This document shows positions 25,483 to 33,348 of a DNA stretch of 34,887 bases, in pieces (the first letter of the stretch is position 1; every line of letters begins with the position of its first letter). The stretch comes from Pseudomonas sp. CM27 (GTDB lineage Bacteria > Pseudomonadota > Gammaproteobacteria > Pseudomonadales > Pseudomonadaceae). The notes beneath the pieces were generated by a model, which worked only from the letters and a program-made list of their open reading frames with translations, had not been told where the DNA came from and ran no database searches. The stretch lies in assembly GCF_013179515.1 (NCBI RefSeq), contig NZ_JABMCN010000019.1, positions 1 through 34,887 of the forward strand. Direction: 5' to 3'. A program made the translations under genes and the position numbers.

Positions 25483-26073
25483 ATGAACTACCTCGCACAC
25501 TTGCACCTGGGCGGCCCGGCGCCGCAACAACTGCTTGGCAGCCTGTATGGCGATTTCGTCAAAGGTTCGCTGGAGGGGCGTTTCCCACCTGCGCTGGAGG
25601 CGGCGATACGCCTGCACCGGCATATCGACAGTTACACCGATCAACACCCCTTGGTGCTGGCGGCGTTGGCACGTTTCCCACGGGAGCGGCGACGCTTCGC
25701 GGGTATTGTCCTGGATGTGTTCTTCGACCATTGCCTGGCGCGGCATTGGCATGACTACGCCGAGCAGCCGCTTGAGCAGTTTACCGATGGGTTCTATCAG
25801 GTATTGCTGGCCGAGCCAGAGCTGCCCGGGCGGCTGGCCCGGATCGCGCCGTTCATGGCAGCGGATGACTGGTTGGGCGCATATGGTGATTTTGCCACCC
25901 TGGAGCAGGTGTTCAATGGCATCGCCCGGCGGCTGTCGCGGCCGGAGGGGCTGGCAGGGGTGATGGGGGAACTGGAAAAGCTGTATGAGCCGCTGATGCT
26001 GGACTTCAGGGAGTTTTATCCGCAGTTGCAGGCGTTTGCGGCGGCGGGGCGTCGGGGACTGCATCAGGGCTGA
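25483..26073 (+). CDS. acpH: Acyl carrier protein phosphodiesterase AcpH
   Basis: Cytoplasmic enzyme that removes the 4'-phosphopantetheine group from acyl carrier protein (HD-superfamily-like fold, former DUF479). The 196-residue length is close to E. coli AcpH (193). Seen: MNYLAHLHLG, LLGSLYGDFVKG with D24, the LHRHIDSYTDQHP block and DVFFDHCLARHW, all family markers with metal-binding His/Asp. No strong Shine-Dalgarno is visible before the ATG, so expression may be low. It stands alone, divergent from arsR-xenB and convergent with olsA across a long hairpin. Confidence 0.9.
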   Translation: MNYLAHLHLGGPAPQQLLGSLYGDFVKGSLEGRFPPALEAAIRLHRHIDSYTDQHPLVLAALARFPRERRRFAGIVLDVFFDHCLARHWHDYAEQPLEQFTDGFYQVLLAEPELPGRLARIAPFMAADDWLGAYGDFATLEQVFNGIARRLSRPEGLAGVMGELEKLYEPLMLDFREFYPQLQAFAAAGRRGLHQG

Positions 26074-26094
26074 CAGGTGCTTGCCGAAAGATAT

Positions 26095-26150
26095 GCAGCG
26101 CCTGTGAGATCGCGCGCCGCGCGGGCGGCGCTGGATCTCACAGGCGCTGC
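26095..26150. terminator. Long hairpin between convergent acpH and olsA
   Basis: Seventeen-base perfect arms (26095-26111 and 26134-26150, GCAGCGCCTGTGAGATC type) enclose a GC-rich core that itself pairs (GCGCCGC with GCGGCGC). There is no strong T-run and the core differs from the REP units elsewhere, so it is either another repeat family or a transcription barrier for both genes. Confidence 0.6.
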
Positions 26151-26164
26151 TTATGTTGTGGCAC

Positions 26165-26953
26165 TCAAGCAGCCCGCGCCTGCCGCCGTGGTGCTACCTC
26201 AACGTCTTCAACCCCAAACAGCGCCAGGTGAATCGCCTGCTGCGCCTGCACCGCCAGCACCGCGCGTTCCTTGCCCACACTACCGATCGGTTGCAGCATG
26301 TGAATGCAAACCTCACCCCGCGGCTGGGCAAACAGGCGCATCAGGTGCGACACCATGTCGTCATCGCCAATGAACGGCGCAATCGTGTCGATCTGGCCAT
26401 CGCGCAGGTACTGGATAGCCACCGGCTGCACCGCCACCCCACGGTCGATGGCGCCTGCCAGCAGACGCCCATGAAAGGTGCGCAGGCTGCGGCCGTTGGT
26501 GGTGGTGCCTTCGGGGAAGATCAGCAACGGCCGGGCCAGGCCCAGTTGCCCGGCGATCTGCTCGCGCAGGCGCTGGCTGTCGCCGCCGCCACGGCGGATG
26601 AACAGGGTGCCGGCTTTTTCCGCCAGCCAACCGGCCACCGGCCAGTGGCGCACTTCAGCCTTGGACAGGAACGACAGCGGCAGCAGCATGCCCAGCAACG
26701 GTATGTCGGTCCAGGAAACATGGTTGCTGACCCACAGCATCGGCCGTTGCGGCAGCGCGCCCACCACCCGCACATCGAAGGGCAGGGCGGCGACCAGGCG
26801 TTTCATGAACAGGCAGCTCCAGCGCTGGCGGCGCTCGATCGGCGCCTTGAAGCCCAGGCGCTCGCCCACGGCGATCACGCTGGCCATCAGCATGCCCAGA
26901 AGCAGCACCAGCAGCAGGCGAGTGAGGCGGGCCAGTGCCCGCAACTTCGGCAT
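26165..26953 (-). CDS. olsA: Lysophospholipid-type acyltransferase OlsA
   Basis: Membrane-associated O-acyltransferase of 262 residues (PlsC superfamily) that completes ornithine lipid by acylating lyso-ornithine lipid. An N-terminal hydrophobic helix (about 10-30) is followed by the catalytic NHVSWTD (H78, D83: HxxxxD) and FPEGTTTNG (about 146-154). The ATG at 26953 overlaps the olsB stop by one base (TGATG), so translation is coupled. PlsC itself uses the same motifs; the OlsA call rests on the partnership with olsB and on PAO1 synteny (PA4350-4351). Confidence 0.88.
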   Translation of the reverse strand: MPKLRALARLTRLLLVLLLGMLMASVIAVGERLGFKAPIERRQRWSCLFMKRLVAALPFDVRVVGALPQRPMLWVSNHVSWTDIPLLGMLLPLSFLSKAEVRHWPVAGWLAEKAGTLFIRRGGGDSQRLREQIAGQLGLARPLLIFPEGTTTNGRSLRTFHGRLLAGAIDRGVAVQPVAIQYLRDGQIDTIAPFIGDDDMVSHLMRLFAQPRGEVCIHMLQPIGSVGKERAVLAVQAQQAIHLALFGVEDVEVAPRRQARAA

Positions 26954-27708
26954 CAGACCGCTGCCTTGAAGTGGCGGGCGTAGCGTGGGCACAGATCGTC
27001 ACGCTTGAGCAGGATGAACACGTCGGCTACCTGGAAGTCTTCGTCCCAGCACGGCTCGCCGCAGATCTTCGCGCCCAGGCGCATGTAAGCCTTGAGCAGT
27101 GGTGGCATTTCGGCGATGACGTTGCCGGGCAGGGCCAGCTTCGGCAACGGGTTCTTCGGCTCGGCGCGCAAGTGTTCGGTGCACAGGTAGCGCTCACGCA
27201 GGCGCTGCATCACAGCGTGGGCCTGCACGCCGCCGTCCTGCATAGGGATGCTGGCGCAGCCCATCAGGTAGCTGTAACGGCCCTCGTTGAGCACTTCGGC
27301 CAGTTCGCCCCAGAGCACGGCAATGGTGCCGCCGTTGCGGTAGTCGGGGGCCACGCAGGTACGGCCCAGTTCGAGGATCGGGCCCTGCAGTTGCAACAGA
27401 CCGTGCAGGCTGAATTCTTCTTCGCTGTAGAAACGGCCCAGGCTGCTGGCGGCCTGATGGTCGAGCAGGCGGGTAGTGGCGACCAGCTTGCCGGTGCTCA
27501 GGTCGCGTACGCCAATGTGGCGGCAGTGCACGTCGTAGTCATCCATGTCCAGGCCTTGCTCGGCGCCTCTGAGCCGGGCCTTGAATTCTGCGCTGAACAC
27601 TTTGTAGCGCAGGGCCTGGGCTTCTTGCAGGGCCGCGGCGCCAACCAGGCGTTCGGCTTGCAGACGGCGTTCAGTGCTGTTGTCGCCAGAGTGAGCGATC
27701 CGAGTCAT
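26953..27708 (-). CDS. olsB: Ornithine N-acyltransferase OlsB
   Basis: First enzyme of ornithine lipid synthesis: it transfers a 3-hydroxyacyl group from acyl-ACP to ornithine. The 251-residue protein has the GNAT-like acyltransferase fold once called 'hemolysin'; [40 protein letters not shown] and [10 protein letters not shown] are typical. It probably sits at the inner membrane. The start at 27708 has GGAG 8-9 bases before it; the open frame back to 27825 covers the divergent promoter region. Ornithine lipids replace phospholipids under phosphate limitation in many bacteria; no clear Pho box is seen here. Confidence 0.9.
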   Translation of the reverse strand: MTRIAHSGDNSTERRLQAERLVGAAALQEAQALRYKVFSAEFKARLRGAEQGLDMDDYDVHCRHIGVRDLSTGKLVATTRLLDHQAASSLGRFYSEEEFSLHGLLQLQGPILELGRTCVAPDYRNGGTIAVLWGELAEVLNEGRYSYLMGCASIPMQDGGVQAHAVMQRLRERYLCTEHLRAEPKNPLPKLALPGNVIAEMPPLLKAYMRLGAKICGEPCWDEDFQVADVFILLKRDDLCPRYARHFKAAV

Positions 27709-27785
27709 TACGAGTCTCCATAAGCCAGCCATGAAGGGTTGCGGCCGGTCGGCTTTGTTGTGCAAAGTCAGCCTAGGTAGACGCG

Positions 27786-27830
27786 GTGTCACCCCCGTGA
27801 ATGTTTGGTGATGCTTGCGTGACACCCCCG
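27786..27830. repeat. Direct repeat GTGnCACCCCCG in the olsB / ACAD-like divergent gap
   Basis: GTGTCACCCCCG at 27786-27797 and GTGACACCCCCG at 27819-27830 are direct repeats with 11 of 12 matching bases, 33 bp apart, about three helical turns. They lie 78 and 111 bp upstream of olsB and 38-82 bp upstream of the ACAD-like gene, so a bound protein could control both. No known consensus is recognised. Confidence 0.45.
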
Positions 27831-27867
27831 AAAGCCTTCACCGAAAGCCCCAGCGAGGAGCTGTCCA

Positions 27868-28755
27868 ATGGCTTGGTTGCAACGACTCAACGACCCGCAT
27901 CGGCAAACGCTGGCGGGCTCCCTGGGCGAGACCTACGCCGCGCTGCTTGAGCGCCTTGGCCCGGTTGTCCCGTTCGAACTGGCAGTTCTGGGAGGGCGCG
28001 CGATGGCCACCCCGGGGCTGGCGTTTCTGCTGGGCTATCAGGCGGCCTTGCGCGTGCTCTGGCCCAGCGCTCCGTCCAGTCTCGGGGCCCTGTGCGCGAC
28101 CGAGCGGCGCAGTGTGCGGCCGGCAGACATGCGCACGCGCCTGGAGGATTTGCGCCTGACAGGCAGCAAGGACTTCGTCACTGCAGGGCTGGAGGCGCAA
28201 TGGTTGCTGGTGGCGGCGCGCAGCGAAGCGCCCGGTGCGGCGCCGCAGTTGAACCTGGCAGTGGTGTACCCCGGGGTGCATGGCGTGACCCTGGAGCCAC
28301 TGCCGACCCTGCCGCTGATGCCAGAGGTTGGCCACGGGCGGGTGCTGCTGGATCATGCCGCCTGCGAGTTGCTGGCCGGTGATGGCTGGGATGCTTATGT
28401 GAAGCCGTTCCGCTCGCTGGAGGACCTGTACGTGCTGACCGCATTGACGGCCTGGCTGTATGGCGTAGGGCAGGAATGCGCCTGGCCGCAAGGGTTGCGC
28501 CTGCAGTTGCTTGGGCTGCTGGCCGGGTGCGCCGAGGGCAGTCGGCAGTGTGCCGATAGCGTGGCTTGTCATTTGTTGCTGGGCGGGCTGTTTGCGCAGT
28601 TTCAGGCGTTGCGCGGGGAAATCGATGCGGCATTGGCGATGGGGCCGGAACACTGGGCACAAATCTGGCAGCGTGACCAAGGGGTAATGGCGCTGGCTGC
28701 GGCGGCGCGGGAGAAGCGGCTGAACAAGGCTTGGACTGCTGCGGGATTGTCATGA
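27868..28755 (+). CDS. Short acyl-CoA dehydrogenase-like protein
   Basis: A 295-residue protein related to the acyl-CoA dehydrogenase family. Seen: a middle-domain pattern with LRLTGSKDFVTAGLEAQWLLVAAR (about 91-114), like the beta-domain of flavin-binding ACADs, and a helical C-terminal half. Normal ACADs have about 380 residues; the N-terminal alpha-domain is short, and I cannot identify the catalytic Glu or the flavin-contact motif with confidence. It may be a non-catalytic relative or act on a tethered acyl chain. GAGGAG at about 27854 fixes the start. It diverges from olsBA, which suggests a link with acyl-lipid metabolism, though this is only inference. Confidence 0.72.
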   Translation: MAWLQRLNDPHRQTLAGSLGETYAALLERLGPVVPFELAVLGGRAMATPGLAFLLGYQAALRVLWPSAPSSLGALCATERRSVRPADMRTRLEDLRLTGSKDFVTAGLEAQWLLVAARSEAPGAAPQLNLAVVYPGVHGVTLEPLPTLPLMPEVGHGRVLLDHAACELLAGDGWDAYVKPFRSLEDLYVLTALTAWLYGVGQECAWPQGLRLQLLGLLAGCAEGSRQCADSVACHLLLGGLFAQFQALRGEIDAALAMGPEHWAQIWQRDQGVMALAAAAREKRLNKAWTAAGLS

Positions 28756-28790
28756 ATGCCTGATAGGTTGTCGTGAACTATTGAATCCTG

Positions 28791-28892
28791 GGGCCGCTTT
28801 GCGGCCCATCGCCGGCAAGCCAGCTCCCACATTGATCGCGCAATGCCCGAGGTATATGCCGTACCTGTGGGAGCTGGCTTGCCGGCGATGGG
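28791..28892. repeat. Small hairpin plus REP pair before the serine hydrolase gene
   Basis: GGGCCGC-TTT-GCGGCCC (28791-28807) forms a small hairpin after the ACAD-like gene. It overlaps the left arm of a REP pair with perfect 27-base arms (28805-28831 and 28866-28892; core AGCTCCCACA). The two structures share bases and exclude each other. The right arm ends 31 bp before the next ATG. Confidence 0.87.
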
Positions 28893-28923
28893 CTGCACAG
28901 CAGCCCCAACGCAGGCGAACGCG

Positions 28924-30003
28924 ATGAAGGCACTTCTGCTGATACTGGCGATGATTACGGGTTGCGCCTGGGCGGAGGCATGGCCTCAGCCTGACTGGCC
29001 GATCGATAAGGCTAACCTCAACTGGCAAGCCGTCGACGCCTACGCATTCCCCGCAAACCCCACCTCCGAGCGCAGCGGCATCCGCACCGATGCCCTGCTG
29101 ATCATCCGCGACGGCCGTATCCTCCACGAGCGCTACGCAGCCCCCACCACCGCCGCCACAGCGCACCTCACCTGGTCGGTCAGCAAGAGCGTACTGGCCA
29201 CGCTGCTGGGCGTCGCCCAGGGCGAAGGGCGCTTCCAGCTGCAAGACCCGGTCGCTCGTTTCTACCCGGCCATGGGCGCCCACCCCGGCGTGCGCATGGC
29301 CGACCTGCTGCACTGGGCCAGCGGGCTGGACTGGCAGGAAGACTACGAGTACGCCCCGCTCAAATCCTCGGTGGTGGCCATGCTGTATACCCGTGGCCGC
29401 GAGGACATGGCGGCCTACACGGCAGCGCGGGGCACGGCGGCCAGCCCCGGCCAGCGGTTTCTCTATTCCAGTGGCGATACCAATCTGCTGGCTGGCGCAC
29501 TGCGCGGCATGCTCGATGCCGGGCAGTACGCCGATTACCCCTGGCATGCGCTGTTCACTCCGCTGGGTATCGACAGCGCAGTGTGGGAGCGCGATCGCGC
29601 GGGTACCTATGTCGGGTCTTCCTATCTCTACCTGAGCGCCCGCGACCTGGCCCGAATAGGCCTGCTGATGCAGCGCGACGGCCAGTGGCAGGGCCGGCAA
29701 CTGCTGCCCAAGGCCTGGGTGGCCTTCAACCGCACGCCATTTGCCCTTGCCCAACCGGTACCCGGCGAGGCCAACCCCGGCGGCCACTGGTGGCTCCACC
29801 AGCCACTGGGCGGTGCCCAGCGGCCTTGGCCGAATGCGCCCGCAGACACCTATGCCGCCTTCGGTCACTGGGGCCAGGCGCTTTACGTGCTGCCCGCGCA
29901 AAAGCTGGTGATCGTGCGCTATGCCGATGACCGCGACGGCAGCTACCGCCACGATGAGCTGCTCAAGCGGGTACTGGCTGCGTTGGCCGGGGAGGGTGCA
30001 TGA
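28924..30003 (+). CDS. Exported serine hydrolase of the beta-lactamase/class C esterase family
   Basis: A 359-residue exported protein. The N-terminal signal LILAMITGCAWAEA could be cut by signal peptidase I or, since ITGC fits a lipobox, yield a lipoprotein at Cys14. The active-site SxxK is SVSK (S85, K88), the second motif is FLYSSGDTN, and GHWGQAL supplies the HxG third motif. Such proteins include class C beta-lactamases, DD-peptidases, esterases and 6-aminohexanoate-dimer hydrolase-like amidases; DLLHWASGLDWQEDYEY resembles the last type. Substrate unknown. The open frame upstream from 28843 would translate REP DNA and is rejected. The next gene overlaps by four bases (ATGA). Confidence 0.85.
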   Translation: MKALLLILAMITGCAWAEAWPQPDWPIDKANLNWQAVDAYAFPANPTSERSGIRTDALLIIRDGRILHERYAAPTTAATAHLTWSVSKSVLATLLGVAQGEGRFQLQDPVARFYPAMGAHPGVRMADLLHWASGLDWQEDYEYAPLKSSVVAMLYTRGREDMAAYTAARGTAASPGQRFLYSSGDTNLLAGALRGMLDAGQYADYPWHALFTPLGIDSAVWERDRAGTYVGSSYLYLSARDLARIGLLMQRDGQWQGRQLLPKAWVAFNRTPFALAQPVPGEANPGGHWWLHQPLGGAQRPWPNAPADTYAAFGHWGQALYVLPAQKLVIVRYADDRDGSYRHDELLKRVLAALAGEGA

Positions 30004-30296
30004 AGCGCATGTTGTTGCTGGTGCTGGCGGGGCTGTTGTACTGGGCCTGGCAGGAGCGCCAGGCCCTGGCAGACTTCCCCGGCATCCTCTCGGCCTACTC
30101 GGCCAAGGAATATTGTTCGTGCCGTTTCGTCATGGGCTTCGAGCAGGCGTATTGCCTGGGCTATGTGCAGCAATGGCTGCCGCTGAGTTCGCTGGAGGAA
30201 AACAGCCAGCAGCGCCAGGTGACCGCCGAGGGCCTGGGCCGGCGCAACCAGGCTGCCTGGCAAAGCCAGCGCGAGGGCTGCCGCTTGCTGCCGTGA
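30000..30296 (+). CDS. Small cysteine-bearing protein coupled to the serine hydrolase
   Basis: A 98-residue protein I cannot assign. It begins with a hydrophobic anchor or signal (MKRMLLLVLAGLLYWAW) and has four Cys (C39, C41, C52 and C94; CSC and YCLGY context), which could form disulphides in the periplasm. Its start overlaps the hydrolase stop by four bases (ATGA), a strong sign of coupled expression and a shared job: partner, inhibitor or localisation factor for the hydrolase. Some annotations call similar proteins 'amidase', but nothing in it resembles an enzyme motif. Confidence 0.72.
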   Translation: MKRMLLLVLAGLLYWAWQERQALADFPGILSAYSAKEYCSCRFVMGFEQAYCLGYVQQWLPLSSLEENSQQRQVTAEGLGRRNQAAWQSQREGCRLLP

Positions 30297-30340
30297 AGGC
30301 GGGCGGGTAAGGTTGGCGGCTTGGTTTCACGAGATCTGTC

Positions 30341-30922
30341 ATGTTCAAGTTGCCCCGTCTGCTACCCGCCCTGTTGCTGGCTTTTTGCCTGCCCGCCCAC
30401 GCCAATTGGCACCTCGATGGCGAATCGTCTCGCCTGTCATTCATCACCGGCAAGAACGGCGACACTGCTGAAGTGCATCGCTTTCTGGTGCTGCATGGCA
30501 AGGTCGACCGCAAGGGCGTGGCGGGGCTGAGCATCGAGATGGACTCGGTCAGCAGCGGCATTCCGTTGCGTGACGAACGCATGCGTGACGGCCTGTTCGA
30601 GGTCGAGCGCTTTGCCGAGGCCAAGGTGCAGGCGCAACTGGATCTGCAGCCGATCAACGACCTGGCCAACGGTGCGCAGATCGAGCTGCGCCTGCCACTC
30701 ACTGTCACCCTGCACGGCCAGTCGCACAGCTACAACGCGCTGTTGCTGGCCACTCGGCTGGACGAACGCCGTTTCCAGGTCGTCACCCTGGAGCCTGTGG
30801 TGCTGCGTGCCGAGGACTTCGGCCTGCTGCCAGGGCTGGAAAGCCTGCGCAAGTTTGCCAAGCTCACGTCCATCAATCCGTCGGTACCGGTTAACGCGGT
30901 ACTGATTTTCACCGCGCGCTGA
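30341..30922 (+). CDS. YceI-family periplasmic lipocalin-like protein
   Basis: A 193-residue exported protein with a signal peptide (cut after LPAHA, residue 21). The YceI fold is a beta-barrel that binds long-chain isoprenoids or fatty amides; the marks here are WHLDGESSRLSFITGK at the N-terminus, GVAGLSIEMDSVSSGIPLRDERMRDGLFEVERF, and the strand pattern LPLTVTLHGQSHSYNALLLA. Its stop lies one base before the start of the PLD gene, so the two are a pair. Possible role: carry or shield a lipid product or quinone. Confidence 0.86.
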   Translation: MFKLPRLLPALLLAFCLPAHANWHLDGESSRLSFITGKNGDTAEVHRFLVLHGKVDRKGVAGLSIEMDSVSSGIPLRDERMRDGLFEVERFAEAKVQAQLDLQPINDLANGAQIELRLPLTVTLHGQSHSYNALLLATRLDERRFQVVTLEPVVLRAEDFGLLPGLESLRKFAKLTSINPSVPVNAVLIFTAR

Positions 30923-30923
30923 C

Positions 30924-32081
30924 ATGCCGGGGCCGGTCTTCCCCTGGCGGGATGGCAATCAGTTCGAACTGCTGATCGACGGCCCCGAGTTTTTTCCGCG
31001 CATGCTCACCGCGATAGTGCGCGCCGAATTTCAGGTTGACCTGGAGCTGTATCTGGTCGAGGCCGGCGCCTGCGCCGAGGCGGTGGTCGAAGCGCTGGAA
31101 CAGGCCGCCCGCCGTGGGGTTCGGGTACGCTGCCTGTTCGACGACTACGGCTCGTTGGCATTCAACAGCAAGTTGCGTCAGCGTCTGCTGGACGCGGGCG
31201 TGTACCTGCGCTGGTACAACCGCCTGCGCTGGAAGCGCGGCCTGCGCAACCTGTACCGCGATCACCGCAAGCTGCTGCTGGTGGACGAACGCTGGGCGGT
31301 GGTCGGCGGCACGGGGGTTACCGACGAGTTCTGGACGCCGGGCGACCAGACCAGCGAGTGGCACGAGGTGATGGTGCAGATGCAAGGGCCGGTGGTAAGC
31401 GACTGGCAGCTGCTGTTCGACCGCCAGTGGCACGCCAACAACCGCCGCACCGCCTGGCGCCCCGCCGAAGGCTTCGGCCTGCCGCGCCTGCCCAAGGTGC
31501 CTGCACAAGGGCAGGGCATGGCACGGGTCGCCTATGCCGACGCCCGTCAGCATCAGGACATCCTGCATTCGTTGGTGCGGGCCCTGAACAGTGGCAAGCA
31601 ACGGGTGTGGCTGGCCACGCCGTACTTCCTGCCGACCTGGAGCGTGCGCCGCTCGTTGCGCCGCGCCGCCAGCAAGGGCCTGGATGTGCGCCTGCTGTTG
31701 ACCGGCCCGCGCACCGACCACCCGTCTGTGCGCTACGCCGGGCATCGTTACTACCCACGCCTGCTGCGCGCCGGGGTGCGCATATTCGAATACCAGCCCT
31801 GCTTCCTGCACCTGAAGATGGCTGTGGTAGACGACTGGGTCAGTGTCGGTTCGTGCAACTTCGACCACTGGAACCTGCGCTTCAACCTGGAAGCCAACAT
31901 CGAGGCGCTGGACCCACCGTTGACCGCCGCAGTGGTGGCCAGCTTCGAGCGTGACTTTGCCCACAGCGAGGAAGTCGACCTCGCCCACTGGCATGCCCGG
32001 CCACTGTGGCGGCGCGTCAAGCAGCGGGTATGGGGCTGGCTGGACCGGCTGGTGGTCAACCTGCTCGACCGGCGCGACTGA
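30924..32081 (+). CDS. Phospholipase D / cardiolipin synthase family protein
   Basis: A 385-residue cytoplasmic or membrane-bound protein with two HKD motifs, the catalytic pair of the PLD superfamily: HRKLLLVD with GG downstream (about 112-124), and HLKMAVVD with GSCN downstream (about 298-311). The spacing and GTGVTDEFW/SCNFDHWNLRFNLEAN context fit ClsB-like cardiolipin synthases, which make cardiolipin from phosphatidylglycerol and phosphatidylethanolamine. There is no long N-terminal TM pair as in ClsA. It follows the YceI gene by one base. A DNase or other phosphodiesterase activity cannot be excluded from sequence alone. Confidence 0.87.
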   Translation: MPGPVFPWRDGNQFELLIDGPEFFPRMLTAIVRAEFQVDLELYLVEAGACAEAVVEALEQAARRGVRVRCLFDDYGSLAFNSKLRQRLLDAGVYLRWYNRLRWKRGLRNLYRDHRKLLLVDERWAVVGGTGVTDEFWTPGDQTSEWHEVMVQMQGPVVSDWQLLFDRQWHANNRRTAWRPAEGFGLPRLPKVPAQGQGMARVAYADARQHQDILHSLVRALNSGKQRVWLATPYFLPTWSVRRSLRRAASKGLDVRLLLTGPRTDHPSVRYAGHRYYPRLLRAGVRIFEYQPCFLHLKMAVVDDWVSVGSCNFDHWNLRFNLEANIEALDPPLTAAVVASFERDFAHSEEVDLAHWHARPLWRRVKQRVWGWLDRLVVNLLDRRD

Positions 32082-32132
32082 TAGCGGCTATCGTGCATTG
32101 ACTGTTCACGGGCAATGCAAGGAGTGGGTGCG

Positions 32133-32711
32133 ATGACGGCGAAGAAGATTCTCATGCTGGTCGGCGATTACGTCGAGGATTACGAAGCGATGGTGCCGTT
32201 CCAGGCGCTAAGCATGGTCGGCCACACGGTCCATGCCGTATGCCCGGAGAAGGTGGCGGGGCAGACCGTACGCACGGCGATCCATGACTTCGAGGGTGAG
32301 CAGACCTACAGCGAAAAGCCCGGGCACAATTTTGCCCTGAACCATGACTTCGTGCGGGTACGGCCCGAGAGTTACGACGCGCTGCTGATCCCGGGTGGCC
32401 GCGCGCCGGAGTACCTGCGCCTGGATGAGAAGGTACTGGAACTGGTGCGTGCATTCGACAAGGCCGGCAAGCCGATTGCCGCGGTGTGCCATGGCGCCCA
32501 GTTGCTGGCTGCGGCTGGCGTGCTGGAAGGCCGTGAATGCAGCGCTTACCCGGCCTGTGCGCCGGAGGTGCGACTGGCGGGGGGAACGTTCATCGACATC
32601 GCTGTGGACCAGGCGCATGTGGACGGCAACCTGGTGACGGCACCGGCGTGGCCAGCGCACCCGGCATGGCTTGCAGCCTTCCTGAAAGTGCTGGGTACCC
32701 GTATCGCCTGA
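32133..32711 (+). CDS. DJ-1/PfpI-family protein
   Basis: A 192-residue cytoplasmic protein with the class I glutamine amidotransferase-like fold. The nucleophile elbow is [10 protein letters not shown] (C119, H120), with a conserved Glu near the N-terminus (DYVEDYE) that polarises the Cys. PfpI/YhbO-type members have been described as proteases, chaperones or glyoxalases/deglycases; which holds here is open. The ATG at 32133 has AAGGAG at 32119-32124. It follows the PLD gene by about 50 bp and may be cotranscribed or separate. Confidence 0.87.
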   Translation: MTAKKILMLVGDYVEDYEAMVPFQALSMVGHTVHAVCPEKVAGQTVRTAIHDFEGEQTYSEKPGHNFALNHDFVRVRPESYDALLIPGGRAPEYLRLDEKVLELVRAFDKAGKPIAAVCHGAQLLAAAGVLEGRECSAYPACAPEVRLAGGTFIDIAVDQAHVDGNLVTAPAWPAHPAWLAAFLKVLGTRIA

Positions 32712-32720
32712 CCGGGCCAC

Positions 32721-32802
32721 TTCGCGGGCATGCCCGCTCCCACAGGATTACCACTGACTCCGGGAGCAGTGGGATCCCTGTGGGAGCGGGCGTGCCCGCG
32801 AA
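32721..32802. repeat. REP pair with extended stem between convergent genes
   Basis: 26-base arms (32721-32746 and 32777-32802) match with one wobble pair; the spacer adds GGAT...ATCC, CCACTG...CAGTGG and CTC...GAG pairs, so the whole 82 bases can form one long hairpin. It separates the DJ-1 gene from the convergent SnoaL-like gene. Confidence 0.88.
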
Positions 32803-32834
32803 GAGGCCGGTACAGACAATGGAGCTTGTCAGGC

Positions 32835-33233
32835 TCAGGCAACCTGCTCAACCCAGTCATTGAGGTTGTAGTAGTTGCTCACCCGCGCAATCTTGCCGCA
32901 GTGGATATAGAAGAACGCCCCCGCCGCCAGCACATAGGTCTGCCCGTTGGCCGCCGGCAACCCCTCGTCATCGGCCAGGTATTCCCCATGCACGGTGAAC
33001 TCCGCCGCCGCACGGCTGCCGTCGGCGTTCTGCATCACCACGATATCGGCCAGGCGTTCACGGTAGCAGCGGTTCATCTTGTCCATGAACGCGGCAAACC
33101 TGGCCTTGCCCATCTGCCGCTCACCCTGGTTGATGTCGTGAATCACGTCTTCGCTGAGCAGCGCCAGAAAGCCCGGCATGTCGCCAGCGTTAAAGGCGGC
33201 GTAGTAAGCATTTACCAGTTCGGTAGCGGTCAT
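32835..33233 (-). CDS. SnoaL-like / ketosteroid isomerase-fold protein
   Basis: A 132-residue cytoplasmic protein of the NTF2-like superfamily. The start MTATELVNAYYAAFNAGDMPGFLALLSEDVIHDINQGE is the standard SnoaL helix-strand pattern, ending in a metal- or acid-base-prone DINQGE; ANGQTYVLAAGAFFYIHCGKIARVSNYYN forms the closing sheet. The pocket residues do not allow a substrate to be named. It is a single gene, divergent from the GNAT gene across a 115-bp gap, where I see only a short CGGCTTAGCCG palindrome (33302-33312). Confidence 0.83.
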   Translation of the reverse strand: MTATELVNAYYAAFNAGDMPGFLALLSEDVIHDINQGERQMGKARFAAFMDKMNRCYRERLADIVVMQNADGSRAAAEFTVHGEYLADDEGLPAANGQTYVLAAGAFFYIHCGKIARVSNYYNLNDWVEQVA

Positions 33234-33348
33234 GGAACAATACCTGTCGTGTAGGGAAAAGGCGGGACGTTGCCTCGGATGATAGGGTTTCCCCTCAAGC
33301 CCGGCTTAGCCGAGCGCGTCATCCACATCGACAAAACGACCGCCAAGC

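Noticed and set aside
27786..27830. Pho box for ornithine lipid genes
   Set aside because: The repeat GTGnCACCCCCG does not follow the CTGTCAT direct-repeat pattern with 11-bp spacing, so it is reported only as an unknown repeat.
28843..28923. N-terminal extension of the serine hydrolase through the REP pair
   Set aside because: It translates repeat DNA and would hide the signal peptide that begins at 28924.
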